Below are positions 62,737-64,000 of a DNA stretch of 64,000 bases, piece after piece. Source of the stretch: Halomontanus rarus (lineage in GTDB: Archaea; Halobacteriota; Halobacteria; Halobacteriales; Natrialbaceae). The notes below the pieces were generated by a model that saw only the letters and a list, made by a program, of their open reading frames with translations, was not told where the DNA came from and searched no databases. The position numbers and the translations under genes were made by a program. The first letter of the stretch is position 1. Every line of letters begins with the position of its first letter. The DNA is taken from assembly GCF_029338335.1 (NCBI RefSeq), contig NZ_CP119796.1; one strand, given 5' to 3'.

Positions 62737-64000
62737 ATGCCCTGTCCGTTCTCGTCGAAATCTACGGATGTCGCACGATATTTCAGGCGAGATTTGATCA
62801 AGAACGCGCTCGCAGTCGGTGGCGTCGCGGCGCTCGCGGCGTGCCTCGAAGAAGACGGAACGCCGGATATCCCGCTCGGAATCGCTGACACGGACGACGT
62901 CCCGGAACGACAGTACGCGTGGAACGAGTACCTCTCTCGCGACCCGCACGGAAATACGATCTTCCCCTACCATCAACTCATATTGTTCCTGAACTACGTC
63001 GGTGACTCGCCGCCGTCAGCGGCGGATCGCGAGACCGTCGAAGACGCGTTCGCGACGCTCGATCGAGCCTTCCAACGTGGAAACGGCGGCGTCGATCCGT
63101 ACCAACCGGACGGCTCGAATACGCCGGGCGTCCTCTACACGATGGGATACTCGAGAAACTACTTCGAACTGTACGACGAATCGCTTCCGTCGACCGCGGC
63201 GTTCCTCTCACCCGAATCGGTGCTCGAGGAGGTCGACGACGATCCGTCGAAAGCCGACTCGTACGATGCGGCGTTACTGCTGACGAGCGATTACGCCCAG
63301 GTTCTGCTGTCTACCGAATTAGCGCTGTTCGGAAAATTGGACACGCTCAACGGTATCGACGTCGAGGGTACACTCGACGGTGCGTTCGAAATCGCGGACA
63401 GGCGAACCGGATTTATCGGACCCGGCGTTCCACGCCGCGAACTCGAGCGAGACGACATCCCGTCTCGGTCGCCGCTGGCGATGGGATTCATCTCGGGCTT
63501 TGCCGACAACCAGGCGTCCGAAGACGCCGTTACGATCGAGTCGGGTCCGTTCGCGGGAGGAACCACACAGCAGATTTCGAAACTTCGACTCGATCTGGAC
63601 GGGTGGTACGACCTCGGCCACGACGAACGGATCCACCTCATGTTTAGCCCCGAACACACGGAAGAAGACGTCGGAGAGGTCGGCGAGTTCCTGGCGAGCG
63701 ATAGCGGATTGACTCGAGAGATGGACGAACTGATGCACGAACACGCGGAGACGGAAGGAATCGTCGGCCACACCCAGAAACTGGCGGCGTCCCGAAACGA
63801 CGAGTTCGAACCGTTGGTCTTGCGTCGGTCGGAGGCCGTCTCGACCGACGAACCCGATCCCGGCTTCAACTTCACGTCGTTACAGCGAGAACTCGAGGCC
63901 TTCGTGGACGTCCGGAAAGCGATGAACGGGGATCACCTCGAGGCGGACGTCGAGAAAGAACACAACGGCATACTCGATTATATTTCAGTGGAGGCACGGG
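62737..64000 (+). CDS. Tat-exported DyP-like/DUF7405 protein (partial)
   Basis: At least 421 residues, running off the right edge. The N terminus has YFRRDLIKNALAVGGVAALAAC, an Arg-Arg signal ending in a possible lipobox Cys, so it is exported folded. The region with MGFISGFADNQASEDAVTIE and GGTTQQISKLRLDLDGWYDL resembles the proximal part of haem peroxidases of the DyP type and the haloarchaeal DUF7405 family. Later parts have HLMFSPEHTEEDVGEVGEFL and EGIVGHTQKLAASRNDEFEP. A haem-binding His is not certain from the visible part. Divergent from the FG-GAP protein; the two probably work together outside the cell. Confidence 0.65.
   Translation, partial: MPCPFSSKSTDVARYFRRDLIKNALAVGGVAALAACLEEDGTPDIPLGIADTDDVPERQYAWNEYLSRDPHGNTIFPYHQLILFLNYVGDSPPSAADRETVEDAFATLDRAFQRGNGGVDPYQPDGSNTPGVLYTMGYSRNYFELYDESLPSTAAFLSPESVLEEVDDDPSKADSYDAALLLTSDYAQVLLSTELALFGKLDTLNGIDVEGTLDGAFEIADRRTGFIGPGVPRRELERDDIPSRSPLAMGFISGFADNQASEDAVTIESGPFAGGTTQQISKLRLDLDGWYDLGHDERIHLMFSPEHTEEDVGEVGEFLASDSGLTREMDELMHEHAETEGIVGHTQKLAASRNDEFEPLVLRRSEAVSTDEPDPGFNFTSLQRELEAFVDVRKAMNGDHLEADVEKEHNGILDYISVEAR

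Overview
The window looks like accessory DNA of an extremely halophilic archaeon (class Halobacteria). Proteins are acidic and Asp/Glu-rich, genes have strong G/C third positions, several starts sit about 25-30 nt downstream of an AT-rich TATA-like box with no Shine-Dalgarno, and exported proteins carry twin-arginine lipoprotein signals. Haloarchaeal families (amphi-Trp, bacterio-opsin-activator HTH, DUF5518, halocyanin, archaeal RNase HI with an N-terminal extension) agree. Genus is not resolved; a Natrialbales-type genome is a guess. I found no rRNA, tRNA or CRISPR array.

Layout. 1-9.4 kb: ordinary small genes (lipoprotein, amphi-Trp, Bat-type regulator, TauE/SafE exporter with a small partner, FAD oxidase, two HTH regulators, halocyanin). 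9.4-15 kb: decay zone with a broken IS5 transposase, RNase HI, an acetyltransferase, a frameshifted VapBC pair and an N-truncated IS6 transposase. 15-23.1 kb: an oligopeptide/oligosaccharide-type ABC importer on the minus strand (family-5 binding protein, two permeases, fused two-domain ATPase), with 1.7 kb of AT-rich remnants between permease and ATPase. 23.5-53.2 kb: a sugar-acid or carbohydrate catabolic island: Gfo/Idh/MocA oxidoreductase, two RraA-type aldolases, M24 peptidase, 3-hydroxyisobutyrate-dehydrogenase-like enzyme plus an internally deleted copy, two enolase-superfamily enzymes, two D-2-hydroxyacid dehydrogenases, IclR regulator, ADP-ribosylglycohydrolase, creatininase-type hydrolase, two glycosidase-like genes (one broken), Ldh-type dehydrogenase, gamma-carbonic-anhydrase-like protein, DUF6807 protein, aldo/keto reductase, class II aldolase overlapping an FGGY kinase, and a sulfatase. 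53.2-60.8 kb: gene fragments, then a second ABC importer with fused ATPases and fused permeases. 60.9-64 kb: a divergent pair, an FG-GAP/CRTAC1 protein and a Tat-exported DUF7405/DyP-like protein running off the window.

How it may work together (inference): two related importers flank an IclR-regulated set of dehydrogenases, dehydratases, aldolases, a kinase and a sulfatase, which would suit uptake and breakdown of a (possibly sulfated) plant or algal sugar or sugar acid. Many members have broken or shortened copies nearby (M24, GH39, HIBADH-like, IclR, HpcH-like, MBL), so the island appears to have been repeatedly rearranged. The mobile elements are informative: IS200/IS605-type TnpB elements lacking tnpA have boundaries readable in sequence (TTTAC on the left, TCAA at the right end), one carrying a nonsense codon in tnpB and one a 508-bp internally deleted copy that interrupts the GH39 gene.
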